This document shows positions 16,937 through 26,199 of a DNA stretch of 64,000 nucleotides, one piece after another. Position 1 is the first letter of the stretch. Every line of letters begins with the position of its first letter. The DNA is from JASLMY01 sp965226475 (GTDB taxonomy: Bacteria > Pseudomonadota > Alphaproteobacteria > GCA-2731375): assembly GCA_965226475.1 (NCBI GenBank), contig CBDDDJ010000004.1, positions 806,001 to 870,000 of the forward strand, given 5' to 3'. A program made the position numbers and the translations under genes. A model generated the notes under the pieces. The model did no database searches and had not been told where the DNA came from. It saw only the letters and a program-made list of their open reading frames with translations.

Positions 16937-18142
16937 ATGACACTTGCGCGCGAGCGCTGGCCCCTGGTCCTGATCGCCATGGCCTGCCTGATTTCGGCGA
17001 TCGCGATCGGCACGCGGGCGAGCTTCGGCGTCTTCCTCACCCCGGTCACCACGGATCTCGGCTGGGGGCGGGAGGTCTTTGCCTTGGGCGTCGCGCTGCA
17101 GCAGCTGGTCTGGGGCGTGGCCCAGCCCTTGGCCGGCATGGTGGCGGACAAATTCGGCAGCGCCCGCACCGTCGTCGCCGGCGCGATTTTTTACGCCCTC
17201 GGCCTCTATTTCATGTCGACGACCGAGGGCGCGATGCAGTTCCACGTCTCGGCCGGCCTGCTGGTCGGCCTCGGCTTGGGCGGCACCGGCTACGGCATCG
17301 TGCTGTCGGTCCTGGCCAAGGCGGTCTCGGAGGCGCGGCGCTCCCTCGTGATCGGCATCGGGGCGGCGGCCGGCAGCTTCGGCCAGTTTGCCATGGTGCC
17401 GGCGGGCCAGGCGCTGCTGGACGCCTTCGGCTGGCGGAACGCCTTCCTGGCGATGGCGGGAATCGCCTTGTTGATGCTGCCGGCCGCGCTGGCGCTCCGC
17501 TCGGCCCCGGCGGCCGGGAGCGGGGCGGGGGTGTCCGGGCAGAGCCTCGGCGCGGCGATCCGCGAGGCGTTGGGCCACCGGGGCTATCTGCTGCTGACCT
17601 GCGGCTATTTCGTCTGCGGTTTCCACGTCGCCTTCATCGCGGTGCACTTTCCCTCCTATGTGGCCGATCGGGGGCTTACCTCGGCGCATGGCGCCTGGGC
17701 GATCTCGATCATGGGCCTGGTCAACATTCTGGGCTGCTTTCTGGCCGGCGCGGCGGGCGGCAAGTACCGCAAGAAGAACATCTTGTCGCTGCTCTACCTC
17801 GCGCGATCGATCATCATCACGGCGCTGGTCCTGCTGCCGCTGACCGAGCCGGGCCTGTGGGCCTTCGCCTTCGTCTTCGGCTTCCTCTGGCTTTCGACCG
17901 TGCCGCTGACGACGGCGCTGGTCGGCGACATCTTCGGGCCGCGCTACTTGGCGACGCTGGTCGGTTTCGTCTTCCTTTCGCACCAGCTCGGCAGCGCCGC
18001 CGGCGTCTGGTTCGGCGGCTATGCCTACGACCTCACCGGCTCTTACGACGCCATGTGGTGGTTCGCCGTCGCCCTCGGCCTGGTCGCGGCCCTGCTCCAC
18101 TGGCCGATCGACGAGCGCCGTGTCGCCACGGCCCCGGCCTGA
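16937..18142 (+). CDS. Major facilitator superfamily transporter
   Basis: A 401-residue, 12-helix MFS protein. It begins MTLARERWPLVLIAMACL and shows an MFS loop motif between helices 2 and 3 (GMVADKFGSARTVVAGA). The pattern resembles oxalate/formate-antiporter-type or monocarboxylate MFS carriers (TRASFGVFLTPVTTDLGWGR near the start). It follows the amidase-family gene closely on the same strand, so uptake of an amide or export of its acid product is plausible but unproven. Confidence 0.88.
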   Translation: MTLARERWPLVLIAMACLISAIAIGTRASFGVFLTPVTTDLGWGREVFALGVALQQLVWGVAQPLAGMVADKFGSARTVVAGAIFYALGLYFMSTTEGAMQFHVSAGLLVGLGLGGTGYGIVLSVLAKAVSEARRSLVIGIGAAAGSFGQFAMVPAGQALLDAFGWRNAFLAMAGIALLMLPAALALRSAPAAGSGAGVSGQSLGAAIREALGHRGYLLLTCGYFVCGFHVAFIAVHFPSYVADRGLTSAHGAWAISIMGLVNILGCFLAGAAGGKYRKKNILSLLYLARSIIITALVLLPLTEPGLWAFAFVFGFLWLSTVPLTTALVGDIFGPRYLATLVGFVFLSHQLGSAAGVWFGGYAYDLTGSYDAMWWFAVALGLVAALLHWPIDERRVATAPA

Positions 18143-18184
18143 AGCGATTTCCTCCCGACGGGAATCCAGGGTATTCTGCCGCGC

Positions 18185-19249
18185 ATGGTGCTGGATTTCG
18201 CCCGCAACCTGATCGCGCTCTGCCTCGAGGCGGCGCCCTGGGTTGTGCTGGGTCTGCTGGTGGCCGGCCTGATCAAGGCTTGGCTGCCGATGGCCGGGAT
18301 GGCCGGCCGGCTGAAGGGCCGGGGTCTCGGCGCCGTCGGTGGCGCCGCGTTGCTGGGCGCGCCGCTGCCGCTCTGCTCCTGCGGCGTGCTGCCGGCCGCC
18401 TTCGGCCTCCGCCGTGCCGGCGCCTCCAAGGGCGCCACCACCTCCTTCCTGATCTCGACACCGGAGACGGGGGTCGATTCGATCCCGCTCTCTTATGTTC
18501 TCCTCGGCCCGGTCTTCGCCGTCGCGCGGCCGGTGGTGGCGGTGGTCTCGGCGGTGTTGACCGGCCTTTCGGTCGCCCTGGCGGTGCGGGAGGACGAGGC
18601 GCCGCCCGTAACCTCCCCCGCGACTTCCGGTGTTACGGATGATTGCCGTGGCGCGCCCGCCGAGGACGAAGCGAACCCGGGGCTTCTCGCGGGGCTTCGC
18701 TATGCCTTCAGCGATCTTTGGGACGATATTGCCCTCTGGCTGGCGGGCGGGATGGCGGCGGCGGGCGTGATCGTCACCGTGGCGCCGCCCGACGTGCTGG
18801 CGGCCTGGGCCAGCGGACCGACGGCGATGCTAGTGGTCCTTGCCGTCTCGGTGCCGATGTATGTCTGTGCCACCGCGTTGACGCCGCTCGCGCTGGCGAT
18901 GCTGCATGCCGGCGTCTCGCCCGGTACGGCGCTGGTCTTTCTGCTGGCGGGGCCGGCCACCAACCTCGCCGGCCTGGCGCTCGTCCGCCGCGAGCTCGGC
19001 AACCGCACCATGGCGATCTACCTGGCGGGCGTGGTCATCACCAGCCTGGCCGCCGGCCTGGCGTTGGACGCGCTGTGGACAGAGGCTGGCTGGCCGCTCC
19101 CCGCCGCGCCGGTGGCCGGCGCGGAGAGTGCCCATCATCTCTGGCTGGGGTTGCCGGCGCTGGTGCTGCTTGCCGTGAGCTTCCGCCCGATCCGCCGCCG
19201 GATCTGGCCAGCACCGCCGGCGGCCGCGCACACCCACGACCACGCTTGA
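18185..19249 (+). CDS. SO_0444-type permease (putative Cu/Zn efflux; DUF318/ArsP-related)
   Basis: A 354-residue polytopic protein of the ArsP/DUF318 permease family, in the branch named SO_0444 and annotated as copper/zinc efflux. The hallmark GAPLPLCSCGVLPAAFGLRR with its Cys-Ser-Cys pair occurs near residue 60, followed by GASKGATTSFLISTPETGVD. The second half repeats the fold (PMYVCATALTPLALAMLHAG, AGPATNLAGLALV). The C-terminus ends HTHDHA, a likely metal-binding tail. A hydrophilic central linker rich in Asp/Glu lies around residues 135-165. It starts 42 bases after the MFS gene. Confidence 0.82.
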   Translation: MVLDFARNLIALCLEAAPWVVLGLLVAGLIKAWLPMAGMAGRLKGRGLGAVGGAALLGAPLPLCSCGVLPAAFGLRRAGASKGATTSFLISTPETGVDSIPLSYVLLGPVFAVARPVVAVVSAVLTGLSVALAVREDEAPPVTSPATSGVTDDCRGAPAEDEANPGLLAGLRYAFSDLWDDIALWLAGGMAAAGVIVTVAPPDVLAAWASGPTAMLVVLAVSVPMYVCATALTPLALAMLHAGVSPGTALVFLLAGPATNLAGLALVRRELGNRTMAIYLAGVVITSLAAGLALDALWTEAGWPLPAAPVAGAESAHHLWLGLPALVLLAVSFRPIRRRIWPAPPAAAHTHDHA

Positions 19250-19259
19250 GGGGTCATGC

Positions 19260-19281
19260 GAGTCGACATAAATGTCGACTC
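19260..19281. terminator. Perfect 10-bp hairpin between convergent genes
   Basis: GAGTCGACAT and ATGTCGACTC are separated by AA, eleven bases after the stop of the permease gene and before the stop of the convergent caspase-like gene. There is no T-tract, so intrinsic termination is uncertain; a bidirectional terminator is the best guess. Confidence 0.35.
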
Positions 19282-19313
19282 TCCTGGCCGGCCGGGACTT
19301 CCGTCGTTTGGTC

Positions 19314-20720
19314 CTACCGTTTGGGCTCCGGCGCCCGTTCGATGGTGAACCGCAAGGGCGAATTGCCCAGGCTGTCTTGGGCGAGGAAGCGATATCCCTC
19401 CCCCTTGACCTCGCCGATATAGTCCCGGCGGTGTTTCTCGGCCCTTGAGCCGAACAGCACGTCGAAGTTCTCCACGAAGCTGAGGCCGTCATCGCTTACC
19501 CGTCCGTCCGTGATCGCCCGGACGCTCGAGGGATAACGCCGCTTGCTGTCCTTGGTGGAGCGCCGCGTGATCTGGCCGACCAGCTTGCCGGCGATGACAT
19601 CGAACTCGAAATGCAGGCGGTAGTGTTCGTTCTTGTCGAAGGGGTTGGCCAGCACCCCGCTCCGCCAGCGGCCCTCGATCGAGCGCGCCTTGCCGGCATT
19701 ATTCGGCACGGCGACAAGCCGGGCGCGGGCCAGCGGCGCGAAGGTGCCCTTGGGGAACTGATCCAGATAGGCCTGGAAATCGGCGGCATTCTTGCTGCCC
19801 TCGATCACCTTCCAGAAGGCCAATTCGATCTCCCGGTCGACCACTTTCGCCTCGGGCACCACCTTGGGCTCCGTCTTCGGCGTGACGCCCGCCCGCATCT
19901 TCGGCTCCGGCGTCGGAGCGAGGCCGACGGGCACGAATATGAACTCGCCCCCTTCATGGCCGGCTTTCTTGATGTCGGGGTATTGCGGGGTCTGATCGGC
20001 GTTGACGACCACCGGCCGGCTGATCCGTTTGAACAGCGCCGTGCCCTCGAGCGGGGCCCGGTTGTCGCCGAGCGCCGTCAGGAATGCGTTGGCGAAGACG
20101 GAGTGGCCTTCGCGCCCCGCATCGGAAACCGGCTCCAGCCCGCCGGAGACGATGGCGGTGCGCGAGCGTTTGGACGAGATCCGCGCCAGCCAGGCCTGCC
20201 GCTCCACCCCCGTCGGCAGCCTGCTGCGGGCGGCGCGAACCAGGGTGCCCGAATAGCAGCTGTCGGCGATGATCATCACATGGCGCGCGTTCATGGCGTT
20301 CAGCCGCCGGGTCAGATCCTCGTTGGCGATCCAGTTGAGATCGTCGTCCGCCTCGGCGTCGATCGGCTGCCAGAAGCCCGTGTTGGATTCACGGTCCAGC
20401 CAGCCGTGGCCCGCGTAATAGACCAGGAGGTTGTCCTCCTCCGTCAACTCGGCCCGGTATTTGTTGAGCGTCTTGAGGATGTCGGCCCGGGTCGCGTTCC
20501 GGAGCAGGCGAACCTCAAAACCGTAGTTCTTCTTCAACAGCTCGGCCACGGCCTCCGCGTCGGCGATCGCCGTTCGCAGCTTCGGCAGCACCTGGTAATC
20601 GTTGTTGCCGACGACGAGGGCGTGATAGCGCCCGAATTCGATCTTTTCCGCCGAGGCCGGAAGCGCCGACGGCAACATTGCCAGGATGATGATGGTTACG
20701 ATTCCACCGAGTCGTCGCAT
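19314..20720 (-). CDS. Secreted caspase-like (peptidase C14 family) protein
   Basis: A 468-residue protein. Residues 1-24 form a signal peptide (MRRLGGIVTIIILAMLPSAL). The caspase-fold domain follows: YHALVVGNNDYQ, then the catalytic His105 in YYAGHGW and Cys155 in ADSCYSG, with AIVSGGLEPVSD and HSVFANAFLTAL further on. Residues from about 270 to 300 are Pro/Lys-rich, and the C-terminal region has a short helix (IELAFWKVIEGSKNAADFQA) reminiscent of repeats seen in other bacterial caspase-like proteins. A second beta-rich segment of unknown function ends the chain. ATG at 20,720 is preceded by GGAGAGG and starts the signal peptide; an ATG at 20,744 is poorer. Targets unknown. Confidence 0.88.
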   Translation of the reverse strand: MRRLGGIVTIIILAMLPSALPASAEKIEFGRYHALVVGNNDYQVLPKLRTAIADAEAVAELLKKNYGFEVRLLRNATRADILKTLNKYRAELTEEDNLLVYYAGHGWLDRESNTGFWQPIDAEADDDLNWIANEDLTRRLNAMNARHVMIIADSCYSGTLVRAARSRLPTGVERQAWLARISSKRSRTAIVSGGLEPVSDAGREGHSVFANAFLTALGDNRAPLEGTALFKRISRPVVVNADQTPQYPDIKKAGHEGGEFIFVPVGLAPTPEPKMRAGVTPKTEPKVVPEAKVVDREIELAFWKVIEGSKNAADFQAYLDQFPKGTFAPLARARLVAVPNNAGKARSIEGRWRSGVLANPFDKNEHYRLHFEFDVIAGKLVGQITRRSTKDSKRRYPSSVRAITDGRVSDDGLSFVENFDVLFGSRAEKHRRDYIGEVKGEGYRFLAQDSLGNSPLRFTIERAPEPKR

Positions 20721-20766
20721 CGGGTCACCTCTCCGTCGCGGCAATTCTGGCCCCGTTTCGGTGACG

Positions 20767-21669
20767 TTACAAGCGCTCCCTCGCCCGCGCCCGCCCGCCC
20801 GTCAGGTAGACGCCGACCAGGATCAGGGCCAGTGCCGCGAGGCTGTTCCAACTCGGGTTCTCGCCCAGCATCACGCCGCCCAGACCCAGGGCGATCAACG
20901 GCACCACGTAGTTGGCGAGGCTGACGAAGGTGGCGCCCACGCGGCGGATCAGCGTGAAGTAGATCAGCATCGCGCCCGCCGTCGAGATCACGCCCAGCCA
21001 CGCGACCGCGGCTATCGCCACCCATCCGGGCGCGGTGGCGTCGAAATCGCCCTCGCTCGCCACCGCGAGCGGGAAAAGATAAAGGGTGGCGAGCGCGGTG
21101 GTGCAGAACGCACTGGTCACCGACGGGGTTTCCGGCAGGCGGCGGGCGACGAGCGTACAGATGGCGTAGCTGAGCGCGGCGGCGAGCAGGGCGATTTGCG
21201 CCACCAAGTCCGAGCCGAGGCCCGTCAGCGCGTCATGGCCCACCAGCGCCACGACGCCCGCGAAGCCGATCGCGACACCGAGCGTCCGCTTCGCCGTCAG
21301 TTTCTCGTCCCGGGTCACCAGATGCGCGAGCGGCAGGGTGATCAGCGGTGTCGTGGCGATTAGGATCGCCGCCAGCTGGCTGGTGATGCGGACTTCGCCC
21401 CAGGCAATGAGCGTATAGGGGATGGCATTGCTGAGGAGCGCCACCAGCGCGATCCCGCCCCAGCGCCTCGCGTCGCGCGGCCAGGCCAACTTTTTGGCCT
21501 TCATGACGAGCAGGAGGATCGCCGCGGCGATCGCAAGGCGGCCGAGGGTCAGCGTCGCCGGGCCGAAATCAGCCACCGCGAGTTTGATCGCCAGGAAGTT
21601 GGAGCCCCAACAGCCGCCGAGCACCGCCAGCAGAAGATAGTCCCGGCTGCCAGCCCCGGGGGCGCTCAA
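20767..21669 (-). CDS. EamA/DMT-family transporter
   Basis: A 300-residue protein with ten hydrophobic helices in two EamA repeats. The first repeat starts LLLAVLGGCWGSNFLAIKLA and the second starts near LLAAALSYAICTLVARRLPE; both have the family's pattern, including GVISTAGAMLIYFTLIRR. Drug/metabolite transporters usually export amino acids or metabolites. The start is most likely the TTG at 21,669 that overlaps the TGA of the enoyl-CoA hydratase gene (TTGA); the frame remains open upstream into that gene, which gives a longer but biologically unlikely N-terminus. Translational coupling to the hydratase is implied. Confidence 0.85.
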   Translation of the reverse strand: MSAPGAGSRDYLLLAVLGGCWGSNFLAIKLAVADFGPATLTLGRLAIAAAILLLVMKAKKLAWPRDARRWGGIALVALLSNAIPYTLIAWGEVRITSQLAAILIATTPLITLPLAHLVTRDEKLTAKRTLGVAIGFAGVVALVGHDALTGLGSDLVAQIALLAAALSYAICTLVARRLPETPSVTSAFCTTALATLYLFPLAVASEGDFDATAPGWVAIAAVAWLGVISTAGAMLIYFTLIRRVGATFVSLANYVVPLIALGLGGVMLGENPSWNSLAALALILVGVYLTGGRARARERL

Positions 21670-22445
21670 CGGCCGGTGAACTCGGGTTTGGTCTTGGCGA
21701 GGAAGGCCCGGTAGCCGATCTGGAAATCCTCGGTGGCGAAGCACTGGAAGCTCTCGTCCCGCTCGGCCGCGTCCAGCGGTCGCGGCTCCAGCAGCCGCTT
21801 GGCGAACCGCTTGTGCCAGCGGGCGACCAGCGGCGCCCCCGCGGCGATCCGCCTGGCCGTCGCCATCGCCTCGGCCTCGATCCCAGCGTCCGCGACCAGG
21901 CGGTTGACCAGGCCCTTGGCCAGGGCCTCCTCGGCGTCGAAGACCCGGCCCTCCAGCACGATCTCCAGCGCCGCCGCCTTGCCGACGAGGTCGACGATGC
22001 CGCGCATCTCGTCATAGGCGACGACCAGGCCGAGGCGGTTGACCGGCACGCCGAAGCGGCTGGAGGCGCCGGCGATACGGATGTCGGTGACCGCGATCAG
22101 CTCCAGCCCGCCGCCGACGCAGGGGCCCTGGATCATCGCGACGACGGGGTGGCGGCAATCTCCCACCGCCTTCAAGGCGTCGGCCAGCGTCCGGCCATAG
22201 GACCGGGCGCTTTTCAGGTCGTAACGCTCGTTCTCGAATTCGGCGATGTCGGCGCCGGCGGCGAAGGCCTTGGTCCCGGCGCCACGCAGCACGATGCAAC
22301 GCACATCCTCCTCCGTCGAGAGGCGGCGGAAGGTCGCGGCCAGGTCGCGCCACATGGCGAGGTTCAGGGCATTCAGCCGTTCCGGCGCGCTGATCTCGGC
22401 GATGGCGATTCCGCCTTCGTCCCGGCGGATGATGTCGCCGCTCAT
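21666..22445 (-). CDS. Enoyl-CoA hydratase/isomerase family protein
   Basis: A 259-residue crotonase-fold protein with AFAAGADIAEFENE and IQGPCVGGGLELIAVTDIR as oxyanion-hole segments and RFGVPVNRLGLV downstream. The position usually holding the catalytic Glu in this last motif is Val/Asn here, so it may be an isomerase or a ligand-binding member and not a classical hydratase. It sits three bases after the thioesterase gene on the same strand and overlaps the DMT transporter gene, forming a three-gene leftward operon. Confidence 0.88.
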   Translation of the reverse strand: MSGDIIRRDEGGIAIAEISAPERLNALNLAMWRDLAATFRRLSTEEDVRCIVLRGAGTKAFAAGADIAEFENERYDLKSARSYGRTLADALKAVGDCRHPVVAMIQGPCVGGGLELIAVTDIRIAGASSRFGVPVNRLGLVVAYDEMRGIVDLVGKAAALEIVLEGRVFDAEEALAKGLVNRLVADAGIEAEAMATARRIAAGAPLVARWHKRFAKRLLEPRPLDAAERDESFQCFATEDFQIGYRAFLAKTKPEFTGR

Positions 22446-22448
22446 GCT

Positions 22449-23339
22449 CTAAGCCTCCGCCAGCGGGACGACCAGTGCCGATGCCCGTTCGCGAATCTCG
22501 TCTGAAATCCGCTCGGGCCGGCGGCGGTCGAGGTTCAAAAGCACGCCGAACTGGCTGAGTTCGGCTGACAGCTCGCCCGTGCGCCGGTTGCAGAGCCGGT
22601 GCACCGCCCGCATGGAGGAGCCGCCCAGGTGCGCCAGGCCCGTGCGCACCTCGACCAGGTCGCCGGCCGAGAGCTCGGAGAAAAATCGCATCTGGAATTC
22701 GAAGGTGGAAAAGCCGAGACGCCGCTCCCGCATCACTTCGGGCGTCGCGCCGATATCACTCAGAAAATGCCCCATGGCGGCGGAGAAGCGATGGACATAG
22801 AACTGGAAGCCGACGTGGCCGACGACGTCGACCTCCCACGGCTTGGTGGTATCGCGCCCCGTGAGCGCCATTTCGGCGTCCGCCACCGGGCGGGGTCGCG
22901 TCTCGCGCGGCTCGCCGTCCCAGGCAATGATCCGGGGTTGGAGACGCGCGAGGTCGGCCTCGGCGAAGGGCTCCGACTTCCGCTCCGACATGTCGAAGTG
23001 AATCATGGTCTGCTCGACCGTCGCCGCGACCTCGTCGGTGGCGCTGTTGAACATCTTGTGGCCGAGCTTGATCCGCTTGCCCTCGATCTCGATCAGGCCG
23101 CTCTCGATATGCCAGATGTCGCCGCCCCTGAGTTCCGAGAGGTAACGGGTGTAGGTGTCCACGGTGGCGCAGGCCCGTCCCGTCTCCTCCATGTAGGTCT
23201 TGCCGAGGCCGAGCGCCTCGGAACTTCCCAACGCCGCGTCGGAGAATTTCTCGTAGTAGTAGGCGACGGTGAAATGCTCCACCGTGTCGCATTCCCATGC
23301 CGCCACCTGGCCGCGCACGGTCTCGAACATTTCGGCCAT
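22449..23339 (-). CDS. Double-hotdog acyl-CoA thioesterase-like protein
   Basis: A 296-residue protein built of two hotdog domains. The first contains EHFTVAYYYEKFSDAALG and the second WEVDVVGHVGFQFYVHRFSA, with an RLGFSTFEFQMRFFSELSAGD strand pair typical of 4-hydroxybenzoyl-CoA thioesterase relatives. Hydrolysis of an acyl-CoA to free acid and CoA is expected. It precedes the enoyl-CoA hydratase gene by three bases. Substrate unknown. No signal peptide. Confidence 0.82.
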   Translation of the reverse strand: MAEMFETVRGQVAAWECDTVEHFTVAYYYEKFSDAALGSSEALGLGKTYMEETGRACATVDTYTRYLSELRGGDIWHIESGLIEIEGKRIKLGHKMFNSATDEVAATVEQTMIHFDMSERKSEPFAEADLARLQPRIIAWDGEPRETRPRPVADAEMALTGRDTTKPWEVDVVGHVGFQFYVHRFSAAMGHFLSDIGATPEVMRERRLGFSTFEFQMRFFSELSAGDLVEVRTGLAHLGGSSMRAVHRLCNRRTGELSAELSQFGVLLNLDRRRPERISDEIRERASALVVPLAEA

Positions 23340-23440
23340 GTGTCCTCCTCGCTCACCTCGGATTTCAAGCCGGCACCATGCCCAGGGGCCGTCCCTGGCG
23401 CAAGCGCGGGCCCCCTCCGGGCGAAAGCGTGGCCGGTTGG

Positions 23441-25996
23441 TCAGGGAACACCATCCAGGACCAGGCGCAGGGTAACGGCGAGATCGGATGGTTCGAACGG
23501 TTTGTACAGCGTCGGGATCTCGGACTCCGGGGCACCGTCGTCGCCCGCCGGGTCCGCCGGGTACCCCGACATGAACACGATCTTGATGAAGGGATCGCGC
23601 TCGCGTTCCCGGGCCGCGAATTCCGGGCCGCTCAGCCCTCCCGGCAAGATGATGTCGGATAGAATGAGGTCGACCGCGCCTTGGCTCGCGAGATATGCGC
23701 GGGCGTCATGCGCATCGTTCTTTGCCACGACCTCGTAGTCCAGGCTTTCCAAAATGGCGACGACGAGGGTGCGGACGTCCGGGTCGTCTTCGATCACCAG
23801 TATCTTTTCGCCCTCGCCGAGCGGCATCGGTTCCTCGGTTTCCCCCGCCGGTGATCTGCCGGGCGCGTTGGACTTGGGCAAATACAGCCTCACCGTCGTT
23901 CCCTGGTCCACCTCGCTGTCGATCGAGACGTGGCCACCCGACTGTTTGACGAAACCATAGACCGTCGAAAGACCGAGGCCGCTTCCGGCGCCGATATCCT
24001 TCGTGGTGAAGAACGGCTCGAAGGCGCGTTCCAGAACTTCGGGCGACATGCCGTGACCGGTATCGGAGACGGTCAACATCACATAGTCGCCCATCGTGGT
24101 TTCGGGATTGCTCGCCAAAAATTCGTGGTCGATGACGAAGTTTCGCGCCTCGAAGCAGAGCCGGCCGCCGTTCGCCATGGCGTCGCGGGCATTGAAGGCG
24201 AGGTTCAAAATCGCATTCTCGAGCTGGACCGGATCCGCCTTCGCGAGCCAGCGGTCCGGCGCGAATTCATAGCTCGTCTCGATTGTCTCGCCGACGCTGG
24301 TGTCGAGCAGGTCGGACATCTCTTCCAGCATTTCGGCGATATCGATCGGCTCGGGCCGCAGCGGCTGGCGGCGGGAAAACGCCAGCATTCTCTGCGTGAG
24401 CGCGCCGCCGCGCTTGGCCGCCCGCAGGATGGCGGCGATGTGCGGGTTCGACTCGTCGAGATCGGCGCGCAGCAATTCGCCATGGCCCTTGGTGATGGCG
24501 AGGAGGTTATTGAAATCGTGCGCGACGCCACCGGTCAGCTGGCCGACCGCTTCCATCTTCTGCACACGGCGCAAGGTCTCTTCGACCGACTTTTTCTCGG
24601 TTTTGTCGACGAGAATGGCGCCGGCGCCATGGACGGCGCCGTCGGTGCCGAAGATCGGGAACATGTGGGCGCGGAAATCACGCGAGGTTCCGTCGCGCAG
24701 TTTGGTTTTCACTTCCAGTTCCCTGGGCTTGCCCGCCGTGGAGAGCGCCTTGGCCGTCGTCTCCAGCCGATCGGCCAGATCGGCGGGAAAGACGTCATGC
24801 GGCGTCCGGCCCTCGACCTCGTCGCGAGGGCGCTGGAACCACTCCTCGAAACGCTTGTTCACGAGACGGAAGCGGCACGCCTCGTCGAGCAGAAATATCG
24901 CCGCCGGCGAGGCACCGACGATGGCGTCGGAATCGGCATGGGCCTCTCGTTCGGCGGCCATCGCCGTCTCGACGGAGTCGGCCATGGCGTTGAAGGCATG
25001 TGCCAGCTCGCTCGGCTCGCGCAAACGGAGTCCGCCGGGCTCCGGCACCCTGACGCCGCGCGCGCCGCCGGTCATCGAACGCGCGGCCCGCGCGACCGCG
25101 GTCAACGGCCGGCTGGTGACGCCCGCCAACCACCAGGCCAGGACGGATGCGATCAGCAAACCCAGCAGAAGGACGCCCAGGGCCAAGAGCTTCGTGTCGA
25201 AGATCTTGTCGTCCAGCTCTCGCGTTGGGATCGGGACCATGATGCCCCAGCCCGAGAATGGGACCACCGTGTAGCCGGCGACCATGTCCATGTTCGCCGC
25301 CGGCGAGAAGAATCGCGATACGCCGGTTTCGCCGGCCATCATCAGTTTGACCGGCCCGACCTTGGAGATGTCCTTGCGTTCCTCGACCCAGTTTGGATTG
25401 GGATGGGCGATCACCCGGCCGGTGTGGTCGACGACGGCGGCGTGCCCCCGTTTGCCGAACACGACGGATCTCGCGAGGTCGACGAGAAATCCGGTGTCGA
25501 CCGCGCCGACGGCGAGGTAGCCGTTCAAGCGCATCACGAGATAGATCGCCGGCTGACCGCCGGGGCCTTCCATCACCGGCGTGTAGGCGACCTCCCCGTC
25601 CCGCGCGCGGCGCTTGAAGAACTCGAAGCGCGGCCGGGAAAACTCTCCTGGGCAGGAGACGTGATGCGAGAGCGCGTTGAAAATCACCCGGGGGTCGTCG
25701 AGGTGGCTAATGCAGATATGGCGGAAATGGAAAGTGTCGAGGGAATCGGTTCCCCCGAAGGCGTCGTTGCCGCTCACCGATGCCTTGGAAAAGAACTGGA
25801 AAAGCGAGCGAATATTCCTTTCATAATGCGAAAGAGACAGGCTCATGTTGCGCGCTACCAGCAGATTCCTGCGCGAGACTTCGGCAATTTCCTTTTCGAG
25901 CACATTGGTATGCGGCCAAAGGCCGAACACGGCGGCCGGTACGACGGCGATGAACGCCAATACCAGGAACAAGAATGTCCTCATGCGTGGCCGCAT
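23441..25996 (-). CDS. Hybrid sensor histidine kinase with periplasmic sensor, PAS and receiver domains
   Basis: An 851-residue two-component hybrid kinase. Order: first membrane helix (residues 6-26, MRTFLFLVLAFIAVVPAAVF), a periplasmic Cache-like sensor of about 260 residues (YLAVGAVDTGFLVDLARSVV), a second helix (LLALGVLLLGLLIASVLAWW), HAMP, PAS (AIVGASPAAIFLLDEACRF), a phospho-acceptor domain with the H-box GGVAHDFNNLLA near residue 500, HATPase with NAILNLAFNARDA and GLGLSTVYGFVKQSGG, and a C-terminal receiver with the phospho-accepting Asp in LILSDIILPGG. ATG at 25,996 follows GGAGGA. The periplasmic ligand and output are unknown; it transcribes away from the tartrate-dehydratase-like gene at 26,200, 203 bases apart, and may regulate that cluster. 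Confidence 0.92.
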   Translation of the reverse strand: MRPRMRTFLFLVLAFIAVVPAAVFGLWPHTNVLEKEIAEVSRRNLLVARNMSLSLSHYERNIRSLFQFFSKASVSGNDAFGGTDSLDTFHFRHICISHLDDPRVIFNALSHHVSCPGEFSRPRFEFFKRRARDGEVAYTPVMEGPGGQPAIYLVMRLNGYLAVGAVDTGFLVDLARSVVFGKRGHAAVVDHTGRVIAHPNPNWVEERKDISKVGPVKLMMAGETGVSRFFSPAANMDMVAGYTVVPFSGWGIMVPIPTRELDDKIFDTKLLALGVLLLGLLIASVLAWWLAGVTSRPLTAVARAARSMTGGARGVRVPEPGGLRLREPSELAHAFNAMADSVETAMAAEREAHADSDAIVGASPAAIFLLDEACRFRLVNKRFEEWFQRPRDEVEGRTPHDVFPADLADRLETTAKALSTAGKPRELEVKTKLRDGTSRDFRAHMFPIFGTDGAVHGAGAILVDKTEKKSVEETLRRVQKMEAVGQLTGGVAHDFNNLLAITKGHGELLRADLDESNPHIAAILRAAKRGGALTQRMLAFSRRQPLRPEPIDIAEMLEEMSDLLDTSVGETIETSYEFAPDRWLAKADPVQLENAILNLAFNARDAMANGGRLCFEARNFVIDHEFLASNPETTMGDYVMLTVSDTGHGMSPEVLERAFEPFFTTKDIGAGSGLGLSTVYGFVKQSGGHVSIDSEVDQGTTVRLYLPKSNAPGRSPAGETEEPMPLGEGEKILVIEDDPDVRTLVVAILESLDYEVVAKNDAHDARAYLASQGAVDLILSDIILPGGLSGPEFAARERERDPFIKIVFMSGYPADPAGDDGAPESEIPTLYKPFEPSDLAVTLRLVLDGVP

Positions 25997-26199
25997 GAAC
26001 GTTCCTCCGGACCAACCGACGCGATATTCGCCCCGGCGCGATCCTTCATGGATCTCGACGCGCCTCGAAGAGGCGACGGTTGCAATCTGGCATTCGCCGA
26101 TGGTCCGCGACAAGACCGTGGCAATGGCGTTGGAATGGACCTATCAAGGCAAATCGTCGGCCGCGTGCGCCGGCGGCGGCCGACGGGGAGGTGCGCGCC

